A DNA stretch of 6,742 bases from an uncultured Oscillochloris sp. (lineage in GTDB: Bacteria > Chloroflexota > Chloroflexia > Chloroflexales > Chloroflexaceae): contig CAIRFY010000043.1 in assembly GCA_903877945.1 (NCBI GenBank), positions 1 through 6,742 of the forward strand, given 5' to 3'. Position numbers and translations under genes: made by a program. Shown here one piece after another: positions 6,660 to 6,742 of this stretch. The stretch's first letter is position 1; every line of letters starts with the position of its first letter. A model generated the notes under the pieces. The model saw nothing but the letters and a program-made list of their open reading frames with translations, was not told where the DNA came from and did no database searches.

Positions 6660-6674
6660 TAGGCATGTTTCAAA
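6658..6674 (+). repeat. 17-bp direct repeat, copy 2
   Basis: This is an exact second copy of 6524-6540. With the right arm of the nested element it forms a compact palindrome, 6648-6659 against 6661-6672 around T6660. The middle-arm sequence AGCTTGACAGT (6543-6553) also recurs after it at 6687-6697, so a partial second left half of the element follows the first. Confidence 0.8.
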
Positions 6675-6683
6675 ATGGGCACA

Positions 6684-6694
6684 TTCAGCTTGAC
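6684..6694 (+). repeat. Inverted 11-bp flank motif, right copy
   Basis: TTCAGCTTGAC matches the minus strand of 66-76 exactly and overlaps AGCTTGACAGT (6687-6697), a copy of the middle arm of the nested element. It links the two repeat families, the nested element and the octamer palindromes. Confidence 0.6.
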
Positions 6695-6713
6695 AGTCTT
6701 GCGATGATGCGCC

Positions 6714-6742
6714 GAGGCGATGAGGCGATACGTATCGCCTCA
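6714..6742. repeat. GAGGCGAT octamer palindrome, cut by the window edge
   Basis: Two tandem GAGGCGAT units (6714-6721, 6722-6729) are followed by ACGT and the complementary ATCGCCTC (6734-6741). Positions 6721-6742 form a perfect 22-bp palindrome. The left arm predicts that TCGCCTC continues past the edge to pair with 6714-6720. It belongs to the family of 14-60, with a different octamer variant (T instead of G in the last place) and a different centre. Confidence 0.8.

Noticed and set aside
6524..6742. CRISPR array
   Set aside because: The repeats are palindromic, of differing types and irregular spacing, and there are no regular spacers or cas genes.

Overview
The window looks like bacterial chromosomal DNA of high GC content. 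It is filled almost entirely by one very large secreted-protein gene on the minus strand (85-6249, about 2054 aa). Three features suggest a Chloroflexota-like bacterium: a long DUF11-repeat and FG-GAP secreted protein, a short C-terminal tail ending in FLPLIGR (a type I recall from many secreted Chloroflexota proteins), and intergenic DNA packed with GC-rich palindromic repeats. This assignment is an inference from memory of the group, not a database result.

Layout, left to right. Positions 1-84 are the 3' flank of the gene. They hold a near-perfect 47-nt inverted repeat built from GAGGCGAG octamers (14-60), followed by an 11-bp motif (66-76) that recurs at the other end of the window. Positions 85-6249 encode the giant protein on the minus strand. 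From its N-terminus it has a Sec signal peptide, nine DUF11-type beta-sandwich repeats with one EF-hand-like calcium loop between repeats 7 and 8, an LruC (DUF4842)-like domain, an FG-GAP/VCBS propeller of eight repeat units, and the short C-terminal tail. Positions 6250-6526 are the 5' leader, with a weak Shine-Dalgarno and one plausible but unproven promoter. Positions 6524-6742 are a dense repeat cluster: a 133-bp nested palindrome whose core is a pair of inverted REP-like hairpins with GTAG feet, a partial second copy of its left arm, and another GAGGCGAT octamer palindrome that runs off the window edge.

How it fits together. The gene appears monocistronic as far as the window shows. The product should be exported and anchored or released outside the cell, with a long repeat stalk carrying a calcium-dependent propeller at its far end. 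An adhesin-like or surface/matrix role is reasonable but is not shown by the sequence. The gene is bracketed by inverted copies of a composite repeat (11-bp motif plus octamer palindrome). No enzyme active site, CRISPR array, tRNA, rRNA, transposase or second credible coding gene was found.
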